NCBI RefSeq assembly: GCF_001427125.1
Contig: NZ_LMGK01000012.1
Location: forward strand, 303,430-367,429
Source of the DNA: Pseudomonas sp. Root562
GTDB lineage: Bacteria; Pseudomonadota; Gammaproteobacteria; Pseudomonadales; Pseudomonadaceae
Reading direction: 5' to 3'
DNA: 64,000 nt
Positions 27,986 through 39,906 of the stretch are shown here, piece after piece. Each line of letters starts with the position of its first letter. The first letter of the stretch is position 1. The notes below the pieces were generated by a model. The model worked only from the letters and a program-made list of their open reading frames with translations, was not told the origin of the DNA and did no database searches. Position numbers and translations under genes: made by a program.

Positions 27986-29659
27986 TTACACCACCACTTC
28001 CAGCGCCGGCTGCTGGCTGCTGCCAAACATCAGGTACTCCACCAGGTCCGCCAGCGCCAACGGCTTGCTGATCAGATAGCCCTGCACTTGATCGCATTCG
28101 AACCCGCGCAACAATTCCAGTTGCTCTGGCGTTTCCACGCCTTCGGCGACGACTTCGAGATTGAGGTTGTGCGCCAGGTTGATCATCGCGTGGACCAGTT
28201 TGCGGTTCTCTTCGCGCTGCTCCATGCCGCCGACAAAGCTCTTGTCGATCTTCAGCAAAGTGATCGGCAGGCTGTTGAGGTGCACGAACGATGAGAACCC
28301 GGTGCCGAAGTCGTCGAGGGAGAAGCGCACGCCCAGACGCCCGAGGGCATCCATGGTTTGCTTCACCAGATCGCTACGACGCATCACCGCGGTTTCGGTC
28401 AATTCGAATTCCAGCCACTGTGCCTCGACGCCGCGCTCGGCAATCAACCGGCTCAAGGTCGAAAGCAACTGGCTGTCCTGGAATTGACGGAACGACAAGT
28501 TGATCGCCATGTGCAACGGCGGCAAACCCAGCTCCAGCAATGCCTGCATGTCACGCAGGGCACGGGAAATCACCCAGTAACCCAGCGGCACGATCAGGCC
28601 GCTTTGTTCGGCCAGCGGCACGAATTCGCTTGGCGGCAACAACCCGCGTTCAGCGTGACGCCAGCGCACGAGCGCTTCGAGTCCGACGATCTGCCCGTCC
28701 TCAAGGTTCAGGCGTGGCTGGTAATGCAGTTCCAGCTCATCGCGGCGCAACGCCCGGCGCAGCTCGGTTTCGAGATCGGCAATGCTGCGGGCATTGCGAT
28801 TGATGCGTTCGTTGAAGATGTGGAAGGTGCAGCCTTGAGTGCTCTTGGCCTGCTGCATGGCAATGTGCGCGTGCCACATCAACGGGTCGGCACCGGCTTG
28901 GGCACGGGCGTGGGCGATGCCCAGGCTGGAGCCGATCAACAGGCTTTCGCCATCGACCCAATAGGGCTCGGCCAGCGCTTCGGTGATGCGTTCGGCCATC
29001 CACTCGGCGCGTTGAGGGGCGCGGCGGGTGTCGATCAGCAGCGCGAACTCATCGCTGCCCAGCCGCGCCAGTTGATCACCGGCTTCGAGCTGGCTTTTGA
29101 GCCGGGCGACCACTTGCAGGATCAACCGGTCGCCCGCCTGATGGCCGAGGGCGTCGTTGGCATGACGGAAGTTATCGAGATCGAGATGCCCGAGCGCCAG
29201 GCCGCGACCGTCGTTTTCCGCCAGGCGCGCCGTCAGCAGGGTCTGGAAGCCCTGGCGGTTGGCAATACCGGTGAGCGGATCTTGCTCGGCCAGGCGTTGC
29301 AAAGTGGTCTCCAGCACGCCACGTTCGCGCACATGCCGCAGGCAGCGGCGCAGCATGCCGGGGTCGAGATGCTCGCGTACCAGCCAGTCGCTGACGCCGT
29401 CGGGCGGTGTGAGCGGCTCGTGCTCAAGCAGCAACACCGTCGGCAGACAGCAACGGCCCGGCGCCGGCTGAAGAGCCGGGATCGTCAATAACACCGCACT
29501 GCGGTTGTCATCGAACAGACTGCTGACCGACTCCCAACTCGGCGCGCTGATGAGCACGGCCGAGCTCCCCATCGGAGCCAGACACTCGCGCAACAACGCT
29601 GCCCACGCTGGCTCTTCGGCCAGTAGCAGCAAACGCAAGGGTTCGACAGGCGTAGACAA
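27986..29659 (-). CDS. Pseudo-receiver GGDEF-EAL cyclic-di-GMP protein
   Basis: 557 residues. A receiver-like N-terminal domain (about 1-115) lacks an obvious phospho-acceptor Asp (VLLTIPAL at that strand). The GGDEF domain (about 125-285) has GSDEF in place of GGDEF. The EAL domain (about 300-545) keeps EALVRW, DDFGTG, KIDKSF and EGVET, so it should be an active c-di-GMP phosphodiesterase. Same position as PA5295 (ProE). The start is TTG 29659, preceded by AGGGAG at the right spacing. Expected to lower c-di-GMP and affect biofilm matrix. Confidence 0.9.
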   Translation of the reverse strand: MSTPVEPLRLLLLAEEPAWAALLRECLAPMGSSAVLISAPSWESVSSLFDDNRSAVLLTIPALQPAPGRCCLPTVLLLEHEPLTPPDGVSDWLVREHLDPGMLRRCLRHVRERGVLETTLQRLAEQDPLTGIANRQGFQTLLTARLAENDGRGLALGHLDLDNFRHANDALGHQAGDRLILQVVARLKSQLEAGDQLARLGSDEFALLIDTRRAPQRAEWMAERITEALAEPYWVDGESLLIGSSLGIAHARAQAGADPLMWHAHIAMQQAKSTQGCTFHIFNERINRNARSIADLETELRRALRRDELELHYQPRLNLEDGQIVGLEALVRWRHAERGLLPPSEFVPLAEQSGLIVPLGYWVISRALRDMQALLELGLPPLHMAINLSFRQFQDSQLLSTLSRLIAERGVEAQWLEFELTETAVMRRSDLVKQTMDALGRLGVRFSLDDFGTGFSSFVHLNSLPITLLKIDKSFVGGMEQREENRKLVHAMINLAHNLNLEVVAEGVETPEQLELLRGFECDQVQGYLISKPLALADLVEYLMFGSSQQPALEVVV

Positions 29660-29922
29660 GCTAGCTCCCTAGACTCTGCAAAGATGTAGGCGACGGGCAT
29701 TATGCCGTGCCGACAACTAATGACAATGACATCAGTTATCAAACGAGGTCTTTGTATCCGGAATTACGAACATTAGACGCAAATCCGTTGCGCATCCTGC
29801 GTGAAAGTAACAAAAGCGGCAATTAGAGATCGCGTGTTGCGTCACAAGTCGGAGAGAGCAGCACAATTTGCTGAGCCTGTTAAAATGCCGGCCCATTTCG
29901 TGACTGACTCCTGAATTTACCT

Positions 29923-32561
<2,639 letters not shown>

Positions 32562-32577
32562 CCACACCGCAAATCAC

Positions 32578-32668
32578 TGTGGGAGCTGGCTTGCCAGCGA
32601 TGGCGGCCAGACAGCCAACGAAGATGTTGAATGTCAGGGCCTCATCGCTGGCAGGCCAGCTCCCACAG
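32578..32668. repeat. Paired REP-like element, second family
   Basis: TGTGGGAGCTGGCTTGCCAGCGAT faces its inverted copy ATCGCTGGCAGGCCAGCTCCCACA. It differs from the GAGGGAGCTTGC family but has the same inward-facing layout. Confidence 0.88.
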
Positions 32669-32684
32669 TTGTGTTGGGTGGCAG

Positions 32685-34607
32685 CTATTGCGCGGTAGCC
32701 TTCAGGCCGGTTAGCAGGAGGCGTTGATAAAGGTCTTCTTTCAACCCTTCCGGCTGGCTCAGCTGCATCCGCTCCAGGTGTCCGGGAAATGTCGAAGCCT
32801 CGGGTGCATCCAGCGCAGCCTTACCCAACTCCAGAATCTCGCTCAGCTTGAACTTGCTCTTCAACCAGTTCAGCGCCCGCAACACATCCCGCTCCACCTC
32901 GGTGAAATCACAGCCCAACGGATACTCGGGAAACAGCGGCGCATGCCGCGCGGCGATCGCCTGCAAACGTTCAGGGCGGTTGTCGGTAAAGCGCGGATCG
33001 AGGTGGAAATCCTTCGGTAGCTTGCCAACCTTTTGCGCCTGTTCGATCAGTCCTGGCTGAAAGCGTGAGTCACTGATATTGAGCAAGGCTTCGATCACTG
33101 CTGCATCGGTTTTGCCGCGAAGATCGGCGATGCCGTATTCGGTGACCACAATATCGCGCAGATGCCGCGGAATGGTGCAGTGGCCGTACTCCCAAACAAT
33201 GTTCGAACTGACCTCGCCCCCCGACTCGCGCCAACTGCGCAGCAGCAACACCGAGCGCGCGCCTTGCAGTGCATGACCCTGCACCACAAAGTTGTACTGC
33301 CCGCCTACGCCGCTGAGCACGCGCCCGTCTTCGAGCTGATCCGCCACGGCAGCCCCCAGCAGGGTCACGGTAAACGCCGTGTTGATGAACCGCGCATCGA
33401 GGCGCTGCAAACGCTTGAGCTCTTCCTGACCGTATAGTTCGTTGATGTAGCTGATGCGGGTCATGTTGAATTCGAGCCGCTTGTTTTGCGGCAACTCACG
33501 CAAGCGCTCATAGAAACTGCGCGGCCCGAGAAAGAAACCGCCGTGGACCGAGATGCCATCGGTTTGCGCCGCTTCGTCGAGGGTGCCGGCATTCGCCTGC
33601 TGCTGGGTCGGCACATCGGGGTACACCTTGCGCCGCACGATGCCCGCATCGGCCAGCACCAGCAGGCCGTTGACGAACATTTCGCTGCAACCGTAAAGGC
33701 CTCTGGCGAATGGCTCGATGCCGCCTTCGCGCTCGATCAGTTGCGCCCACTGGCTGAGATTTACATCCGCCAACACTGCCTTGTAACCGTCGTTGTCGGC
33801 TTGGCGCGCCAGCAACGCCGCCGTCAGCGCGTCGCCCATGGAACCGATGCCGATCTGCAAAGTACCGCCATCGCGCACCAGTGTGCTGGCATGCAGGCCG
33901 ATCAGATGATCCTGCAAACCCACCGGCATGTTCGGTGTGGAGAACAGGGTTGTGTTGTCTTTCTCGTCGATCAAAAGGTCAAACGTATCGATCCCGACTT
34001 CGGCATCACCGGGCATGTAGGGTAAATCGTTATGCACCTGGCCGACCATCAGAATGGTCTCGCCGGCAGCCCGGCGCCTGGCGATCATCGGCAACAGGTC
34101 GAGGGTGATGTCCGGGTTGCAGCTCAGACTCAAGCGATCGGGATGATCAGCGTGGCTGGCAACCAGTTGCGCCACCAGGTTCAACCCGGCGGCGTTGATG
34201 TCCCGAGCCGCGTGGCTGTAATTGCTGCTGACGTAATCCTGCTGCGCCGCTGCGCTGTTGAGCAGGCTGCCAGGTTGCATGAAGAACTGCTGGATGCGGA
34301 TATTGCCCGGCAAGCTGTCGCGGCGCAGATCGGCGAGAAACTCCAGTTCCGGATAATCGCCGAAGACCTTTTCGATGAAGGGCTCGAGAAAGCGCTTTTG
34401 CAAGCCGTCGCCCAATGGCGGGCGACCAAGGCACAACGCGGTGTAGATCGTCAGCTGCCGCTGCGGCAACTGCGCCACGCGCCGATACAGCGCGTTGACG
34501 AAATGGTTGGGCTTGCCCAGGCCCAGGGGCAGGCCCATGTGAATATGCGCTGGCAACCGCGCCAGTACGTCGTCGACTGCTTGCTCGATAGAACACAGCT
34601 GCACCAT
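32685..34607 (-). CDS. Acetyl-CoA hydrolase/transferase family protein
   Basis: 640 residues, longer than classical 500-residue members. The N-terminal and C-terminal CoA-transferase halves are visible; the C-terminal domain has GVGGQYNFV (GxGGQxDF-type motif), YGHCTIPRHLRD and VTEYGIADLRGKT. Such enzymes hydrolyse acetyl-CoA or move CoA between acids. ATG 34607 follows GGGAGG. The substrate cannot be set from sequence. Confidence 0.88.
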   Translation of the reverse strand: MVQLCSIEQAVDDVLARLPAHIHMGLPLGLGKPNHFVNALYRRVAQLPQRQLTIYTALCLGRPPLGDGLQKRFLEPFIEKVFGDYPELEFLADLRRDSLPGNIRIQQFFMQPGSLLNSAAAQQDYVSSNYSHAARDINAAGLNLVAQLVASHADHPDRLSLSCNPDITLDLLPMIARRRAAGETILMVGQVHNDLPYMPGDAEVGIDTFDLLIDEKDNTTLFSTPNMPVGLQDHLIGLHASTLVRDGGTLQIGIGSMGDALTAALLARQADNDGYKAVLADVNLSQWAQLIEREGGIEPFARGLYGCSEMFVNGLLVLADAGIVRRKVYPDVPTQQQANAGTLDEAAQTDGISVHGGFFLGPRSFYERLRELPQNKRLEFNMTRISYINELYGQEELKRLQRLDARFINTAFTVTLLGAAVADQLEDGRVLSGVGGQYNFVVQGHALQGARSVLLLRSWRESGGEVSSNIVWEYGHCTIPRHLRDIVVTEYGIADLRGKTDAAVIEALLNISDSRFQPGLIEQAQKVGKLPKDFHLDPRFTDNRPERLQAIAARHAPLFPEYPLGCDFTEVERDVLRALNWLKSKFKLSEILELGKAALDAPEASTFPGHLERMQLSQPEGLKEDLYQRLLLTGLKATAQ

Positions 34608-34683
34608 CCGATCCTCCCTTACATTCCATGACGTGGGGTTGGACCGAGCTTGCCGGGTCTTTGCTGCAATGAACAGTCTTTAA

Positions 34684-34775
34684 AGTGGGAGCCAGCCTGC
34701 TGGCGATAGCGGAGTGTCAGGCAGCAAGGATGTTGTTTGTGCCGACGTCATCGCGGGCAAGCCCCGCTCCCACAG
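34684..34775. repeat. Paired REP-like element, mixed arms
   Basis: Left arm GTGGGAGCCAGCCTGCTGGCGAT and right arm ATCGCGGGCAAGCCCCGCTCCCACA, i.e. two different variants facing each other. A further lone arm of the TCGCGAGCAGGCTCGCTCC type is at 34880-34903. Together with the terminator these fill the 34608-34982 gap; no gene is seen there. Confidence 0.75.
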
Positions 34776-34935
34776 GTTTTGATGTTCGCCGCAGTTTTTG
34801 TGCACGGCGCAAACCACCTGCTCGCGATGGTCGTCAACGATAACGCGGGGTGTCTGATGCCCCGTTGCGTCTGTTGGTTCTTCGCGAGCAGGCTCGCTCC
34901 TACAGGGAGGGCGCGGTTTATTTGCAATCGCAGGC

Positions 34936-34966
34936 ACAAAAAAGCCGCTCGCAAGCGGCTTTTTGG
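34936..34966 (-). terminator. Terminator of the cytochrome c5 gene
   Basis: AAAAAGCCGCT / AGCGGCTTTTT hairpin 17 bases after the stop codon, with a T run on the minus strand. Confidence 0.85.
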
Positions 34967-34982
34967 CGTCAGAGTCGGGCTG

Positions 34983-35408
34983 TTACAGACCGGACATCTC
35001 TTTGATCGCGCCTTTGAGTTCGTCATCGGTGCAATCGGCGCAAGTCCCTTTAGGCGGCATCGCGTTGATACCGGTAATGGCTTTGGCCAGGATGCCGTCG
35101 AGGCCGCCCTGGTGATCGGCACGCTCTTTCCAGGCAGCCTTGTCGCCGATTTTCGGCGCACCCAGCAGGCCGGTACCGTGGCAAGCGTTGCAGTGCTTGG
35201 CAATCACATCTTTAGGTGCTTTAGCACCACCACCGCCGCCGGCAGTAGCGGCGACTTCCATGCCCTTGCACTCTTTACCTTGAACACACACCTGGCCGAC
35301 TGGCTCGAGGCGTTTGGCAATTTCGTCGTTCGTCGCAGCTTGAGCGCTGACAGCCCAGAGGGCCAATACGGTTGCTGGTACGGCCAGCATTTTCATAATT
35401 AGATTCAC
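34983..35408 (-). CDS. Cytochrome c5
   Basis: 141-residue periplasmic monohaem cytochrome of the c5/CycB type. Signal peptide about 1-24; haem motif Cys73-x-x-Cys76-His77 (CNACH); likely axial Met117 in AMPPKG; extra disulfide pair Cys123 and Cys126 (CADC), typical of c5. A Gly/Ala linker separates an N-terminal Cys-containing segment. Start taken as GTG 35408 because GAGGGTG precedes it; ATG 35396 is possible. Electron carrier of the respiratory chain. Confidence 0.9.
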   Translation of the reverse strand: MNLIMKMLAVPATVLALWAVSAQAATNDEIAKRLEPVGQVCVQGKECKGMEVAATAGGGGGAKAPKDVIAKHCNACHGTGLLGAPKIGDKAAWKERADHQGGLDGILAKAITGINAMPPKGTCADCTDDELKGAIKEMSGL

Positions 35409-35578
35409 GCGTTCACCCTCAATGGTGGCTAGTCACGCCTACGGCCACGGTTCGCAGGCGGGCGCAAGTATAGCGGTAAGCCCGCGACACTGAAACAACC
35501 CCAAAGTCGAAGGGGTCTTGTTGTGCAACGGTAAAACGGCTCGGGTGCCTCGGCCATGCTGGCAGGGCGCCTCTTTTC

Positions 35579-36127
35579 TTAAAAGTTTGCCGGTGTAGCT
35601 GCGCTGATTAGTCGCGCCGGCGCGTCGAACGGATTTCGGAAACGGTGCGGCTTGGTACTTTCAAAGTAGTAGCTATCGCCCGCTTCGAGCACAAAAGTTT
35701 CAAGCCCGACGACAAGTTCCAGTCGACCTTCCACCAGAATTCCGGTTTCCTCGCCCTCATGGGTGAGCATCTCCTCACCGGTGTCGGCGCCTGGCGGGTA
35801 GATTTCATTGAGGAACGCGATAGCCCGGCTCGGGTGTGCCCGGCCGACCAGTTTCATGGTCACGGCGCCATCGGAAATATCGATCAGCTCGTTGGCCTTG
35901 TAGACGATCTGAGTCGGTATTTCCTGCAGGATTTCTTCGGAAAAGAACTCGACCATGGACATGGGAATCCCGCCCAACACTTTCCTCAGCGAACTGATCG
36001 AGGGGCTGACGCTGTTTTTCTCGATCATCGAAATGGTGCTGTTGGTGACGCCCGCACGCTTGGCGAGCTCACGCTGGGAAAGACCTTTGAGCTTACGGAT
36101 CGATTGCAGTCGTTCGCCGACGTCCAA
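35579..36127 (-). CDS. pauR: XRE-cupin regulator, PauR-like
   Basis: 182 residues: helix-turn-helix about 1-60 (LSQRELAKRAGVTNSTISMIEK) and a C-terminal cupin about 110-180 (HEGEETGILVEGRLEL, GDSYYFESTKPHRFRNP). The P. aeruginosa counterpart PA5301 is PauR, repressor of the polyamine catabolism genes pauA/pauB/pauC. Polyamine-type genes follow at 39907 and 46149, consistent with this. The start is TTG 36127 with GGAGG eight bases upstream; no ATG fits the conserved N-terminus. Confidence 0.87.
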   Translation of the reverse strand: MDVGERLQSIRKLKGLSQRELAKRAGVTNSTISMIEKNSVSPSISSLRKVLGGIPMSMVEFFSEEILQEIPTQIVYKANELIDISDGAVTMKLVGRAHPSRAIAFLNEIYPPGADTGEEMLTHEGEETGILVEGRLELVVGLETFVLEAGDSYYFESTKPHRFRNPFDAPARLISAATPANF

Positions 36128-36243
36128 TGCAGGAGCCTCCAGGGGTTCAGTTTGTTGGAATATTGAGCGTTATCATGGCGACAGCGTTCAGTATTTACAA
36201 CACTTTGACCTGAATCCTGTTCGGCGAAGCGACTTCCGGCGCT

Positions 36244-37317
36244 TCAGTCCCCGGAATAGAGCATCGGCACCCGACGCAGGTTGCAGAAGATCTGATAAGG
36301 AATCGTGCCGGCGGCAATGGCCACGTCGCTGGCCAGGATGTTTTTGCCCCACAACTCGACGGTCGAGCCCAGTCCCGCTTGCGGGATATCGGTCAGGTCG
36401 ACACACAACATGTCCATCGACACCCGACCGATCAACTGGCTGCGCTGCCCAGCCACCAGCACCGGAGTGCCGGTTGGCGCCAGGCGCGGGTAACCATCGG
36501 CGTAACCCATGGCCACCACGCCGACGCGCATCGGTTTTGGAGTAATGAATTTCGCCCCATAACCAATCGGCTCGCCAGCCGGCAGTTCACGCACGCAGAT
36601 CACTTTCGACTCCAGGGTCATCACCGGTTGCAGGCGCGAGGCCACGGTGTTGGCCTCCTCAAAAGGCGTGGCGCCGTAGAGCATGATGCCCGGACGAACC
36701 CAGTCACTGGGAATCTGCGGCCAGCCCAGTACAGCCGGCGAGTTACGCAGGCTGATTTCAGCGGACAAGCCCTGGCGCGCCGCTTCGAATACCGCCGCCT
36801 GCTCGACACTGGCCTGGCTGTTCAATTCATCGGCACGGGCGAAGTGGCTCATCAGCACGATTTTCGCGACATTGCCGCTGGCCAGCAGCCGTTGATAGCC
36901 TGCTTGATAATCCTTCGGATGCAGACCCACCCGGTGCATGCCCGAATCGAGTTTGAGCCAGACGATGATCGGCTTGTTCAGCGCAGCCTTTTCGATCGCC
37001 TCGAGCTGCCACAGCGAATGCACCACGCACCAGAAATCATGCTCGACGATCAGCGACAGCTCATCGGCTTCGAAAAAACCTTCCAGCAACAACACCGGCG
37101 CGCGAATACCCGCAGCGCGCAGTTCCAGGGCCTCTTCGATACAGGCCACGGCAAAACCGTCCGCCTCGCCTTCCAGGGCCTGGGCGCAACGCACCGCGCC
37201 ATGGCCGTAGGCATCGGCCTTGATCACCGCAAGGGCTTTGGCGCCGGTGATTTCACGGGCGATCTGGTAGTTGTGACGCAGGGCTTGGAGGTCGATCAGG
37301 GCACGGGCAGGGCGCAT
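36244..37317 (-). CDS. dadX: Catabolic alanine racemase DadX
   Basis: 357 residues, PLP-dependent. Lys33 in [11 protein letters not shown] binds PLP; the catalytic Tyr lies in GYGAKF. It converts L-alanine to D-alanine, which DadA then oxidises to pyruvate and ammonia. Same strand as dadA, 124 bases downstream. In P. aeruginosa a RidA-family gene (PA5303) sits between the two and is absent here. Confidence 0.94.
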   Translation of the reverse strand: MRPARALIDLQALRHNYQIAREITGAKALAVIKADAYGHGAVRCAQALEGEADGFAVACIEEALELRAAGIRAPVLLLEGFFEADELSLIVEHDFWCVVHSLWQLEAIEKAALNKPIIVWLKLDSGMHRVGLHPKDYQAGYQRLLASGNVAKIVLMSHFARADELNSQASVEQAAVFEAARQGLSAEISLRNSPAVLGWPQIPSDWVRPGIMLYGATPFEEANTVASRLQPVMTLESKVICVRELPAGEPIGYGAKFITPKPMRVGVVAMGYADGYPRLAPTGTPVLVAGQRSQLIGRVSMDMLCVDLTDIPQAGLGSTVELWGKNILASDVAIAAGTIPYQIFCNLRRVPMLYSGD

Positions 37318-37441
37318 GGCGGCAGACTTCTGGTCGGTCGTTTCGAAGAACCGGCACTGGCGGACGGCGTGAACCGTTACCAGCGCCGGGGGAGGAATCT
37401 CTGGCTTGAAGCGCAGCGGCTATAACCGCGAGCTCATCGTG

Positions 37442-38746
37442 TCATTGGTGAGCTGGCGCCGGACTGACATGTTTTGCAGTCTCTTGGGTTTTGTTGCCAT
37501 AACGGGAAATATCCAGGCCTTCGGCGCTGATCTGTGGCTTTTTCTTAGCCATCAGGTCCGCCAGCAAGCGACCCGAACCGCACGCCATGGTCCAGCCGAG
37601 AGTGCCGTGACCGGTGTTCAGGAACAGGTTCTTGAACGGGGTGGCGCCAACGATCGGGGTACCGTCCGGCGTGGTCGGACGCAGGCCGGTCCAGAAACTG
37701 GCTTCGGCCAGATTGCCGCCCTGAGGATAAAGGTCATTGACGATCATCTCCAGGGTTTCGCGCCGACGAGGGTTCAGTGACAGATCAAAACCGGCGATCT
37801 CCGCCATGCCGCCGACGCGGATACGGTTGTCGAAACGTGTGATCGCGACCTTGTAGGTTTCATCGAGAATGGTCGACGTCGGCGCCATCGCCGGGTTGGT
37901 GATCGGCACGGTCAGCGAGTAGCCCTTGAGCGGGTACACCGGCGCTTTGATCCCCAGCGGCTTGAGCAATTGCGGCGAGTAGCTGCCGAGTGCCAGCACG
38001 TAGCGGTCGGCGGTTTCCAACTTGCCGTCGATCCACACGCCGTTGATGCGGTCACCGGCGAAGTCGAGGCGCTGGATGTCCTGGCCAAAACGGAATTGCA
38101 CACCGAGGTTCGCCGCCATTTCGGCAAGCTTGGTGGTGAACATCTGGCAGTCGCCAGTCTGGTCATTCGGCAGGCGCAGGGCACCGGCGAGAATGTCGGT
38201 GACACTGGCCAATGCCGGCTCAACGCGGGCAATGCCTTCGCGGTCGAGCAGTTCGAACGGCACGCCGGACTCTTTCAGCACGGCGATGTCTTTCGCCGCG
38301 CCGTCCAGTTGGGCCTGGGTGCGGAACAGTTGGGTGGTACCCAGGCTGCGGCCTTCGTAGGCAATGCCGGTCTCGGCACGCAGTTCGTCGAGGCAATCAC
38401 GGCTGTACTCGGACAGGCGGACCATGCGCTCCTTGTTCACCGCGTAACGGCTGGCGGTGCAGTTGCGCAGCATCTGCGCCATCCACAGGTATTGATCGAT
38501 GTCGGCGGTGGCCTTGATCGCCAGCGGGGCGTGGCGCTGCAGCAGCCACTTGATGGCTTTGAGCGGCACGCCCGGCGCGGCCCACGGCGAGGCATAACCC
38601 GGCGACACCTGGCCGGCGTTGGCGAAACTGGTCTCCATGGCAGCGGCTGGCTGCCGGTCGACCACCACCACTTCAAACCCGGCACGCGCCAGATAGTAAG
38701 CACTGGTGGTACCGATGACGCCGCTACCCAAGACCATGACGCGCAT
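37442..38746 (-). CDS. dadA: D-amino acid dehydrogenase small subunit
   Basis: 434-residue FAD enzyme at the inner membrane. The N-terminal dinucleotide motif [19 protein letters not shown] (about residues 4-22) and C-terminal [21 protein letters not shown] are conserved. It oxidises D-alanine and other D-amino acids, passing electrons to the respiratory chain. ATG 38746 is directly preceded by AAATAAAA and GAGGG; the A-rich stretch resembles a Crc/Hfq target. Diverges from its activator dadR. Confidence 0.95.
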   Translation of the reverse strand: MRVMVLGSGVIGTTSAYYLARAGFEVVVVDRQPAAAMETSFANAGQVSPGYASPWAAPGVPLKAIKWLLQRHAPLAIKATADIDQYLWMAQMLRNCTASRYAVNKERMVRLSEYSRDCLDELRAETGIAYEGRSLGTTQLFRTQAQLDGAAKDIAVLKESGVPFELLDREGIARVEPALASVTDILAGALRLPNDQTGDCQMFTTKLAEMAANLGVQFRFGQDIQRLDFAGDRINGVWIDGKLETADRYVLALGSYSPQLLKPLGIKAPVYPLKGYSLTVPITNPAMAPTSTILDETYKVAITRFDNRIRVGGMAEIAGFDLSLNPRRRETLEMIVNDLYPQGGNLAEASFWTGLRPTTPDGTPIVGATPFKNLFLNTGHGTLGWTMACGSGRLLADLMAKKKPQISAEGLDISRYGNKTQETAKHVSPAPAHQ

Positions 38747-38903
38747 TTTTATTTCCCTCATCGCGGCAAACCGCTGACGTTTGTTGTTCAGAGCTTCAGA
38801 TGTGCGCAGTGTAAAAAAGATTTGCCAGTGCTTTTCACTATATAAGCGCCTATATTTGGCGACAATTCTCGGCAAAAACCCTTTTCACGGAGGCGCATCC
38901 CCT
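38747..38903. promoter_or_regulatory. dadA-dadR divergent control region
   Basis: 157 bases between divergent genes, AT-rich, expected to contain DadR (Lrp-type) sites and both promoters. On the minus strand AATAAAAA at 38746-38754 overlaps the dadA start codon and fits the AAYAANAA pattern bound by Hfq with Crc. Confidence 0.5.
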
Positions 38904-39392
38904 ATGCGTACCAATACTCAGACCAAACGGGAACTGGACAAGATCGACCGCAATATTCTGCGGATTCTCCAAGCGGACGGGCGTATCTCTTTTACCGAAC
39001 TGGGGGAAAAGGTCGGGCTCTCGACAACGCCCTGTACCGAGCGGGTCCGGCGCCTGGAGCGCGAAGGGATCATCATGGGCTACAACGCGCGGCTCAATCC
39101 GCAGCATTTGAAGGGCAGCCTGCTGGTGTTCGTCGAGATCAGCCTCGACTATAAATCCGGCGATACTTTCGAAGAGTTTCGACGTGCAGTGTTGAAGCTG
39201 CCGCACGTGCTGGAGTGTCATCTGGTGTCAGGGGATTTCGACTACCTGGTGAAAGCGCGGATTTCCGAGATGGCCTCGTACCGCAAACTGCTGGGCGACA
39301 TCCTGCTCAAGCTGCCGCATGTGCGCGAATCCAAGAGTTACATCGTGATGGAAGAGGTGAAAGAGAGCCTGACCTTGCCGATTCCGGATTAA
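38904..39392 (+). CDS. dadR: Lrp/AsnC-family activator DadR
   Basis: 162 residues. The N-terminal helix-turn-helix (FTELGEKVGLSTTPCTERVRRLE, about 33-55) is followed by the RAM/AsnC ligand-binding domain. The P. aeruginosa orthologue PA5308 senses L-alanine and activates dadA-dadX. ATG 38904 gives the family start MRTNTQTKRELDKIDRN. Confidence 0.94.
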   Translation: MRTNTQTKRELDKIDRNILRILQADGRISFTELGEKVGLSTTPCTERVRRLEREGIIMGYNARLNPQHLKGSLLVFVEISLDYKSGDTFEEFRRAVLKLPHVLECHLVSGDFDYLVKARISEMASYRKLLGDILLKLPHVRESKSYIVMEEVKESLTLPIPD

Positions 39393-39406
39393 AAGGCTGC
39401 GATCTG

Positions 39407-39760
39407 TTAAACCAACACCTGCCGATTCGAGGCCATGTACTCAAAGACCTGTTTCTCGACCCTCGGGTGAATCAGTTCGACCGGCCCGCGCCCGTTGGGA
39501 CATGGCAAGGTCTTGGTGGTGCCGAACAACCGGCAGATCAGCGGTCGCTCGTCATACACCGTGCAACCGTGCGGGCCGAGATGAACGCAATTGAGTTCAT
39601 CCATGGCGGCTTCCTGCTCGGCCCGAGTCTTGCGCGGCAGGCGTGACATTTCTTCCGGCGAGGTGGTCACCGGCCCACAGCAGTCATGGCAACCGGGCAC
39701 GCACTCGAACGAGGGGATCTGCTGGCGCAGTGTGCGGATTTTCTGGCTGTTGCAACTCAT
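39407..39760 (-). CDS. YkgJ-family cysteine cluster protein
   Basis: 117 residues with the Fe-S or zinc cluster cysteine pattern of the YkgJ/UPF0153 family: CVPGCHDCCG near residues 20-29, C58 in LNCVHLG, C65 region in HGCTVYDERPLICRLF. Function unknown. It converges with dadR with 14 bases between stops. Confidence 0.88.
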   Translation of the reverse strand: MSCNSQKIRTLRQQIPSFECVPGCHDCCGPVTTSPEEMSRLPRKTRAEQEAAMDELNCVHLGPHGCTVYDERPLICRLFGTTKTLPCPNGRGPVELIHPRVEKQVFEYMASNRQVLV

Positions 39761-39906
39761 TGAAGCATCGACCGAAGGTGGAATAGATGCGGATTCTGAC
39801 GCAAAAGCCTAGATCCAGACAGCGCCGGCCGACCAATGTTGCCCCTCTGGGTAGGTCCGCTTATGCTCCGGCAAATTTTCTGAACATAGAAACCAGGATG
39901 ACGCGC

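Noticed and set aside
26763..28097. 444-codon minus-strand frame
   Set aside because: Opposite the MATE gene and crosses a REP pair; low-complexity Gln/Arg/His translation.
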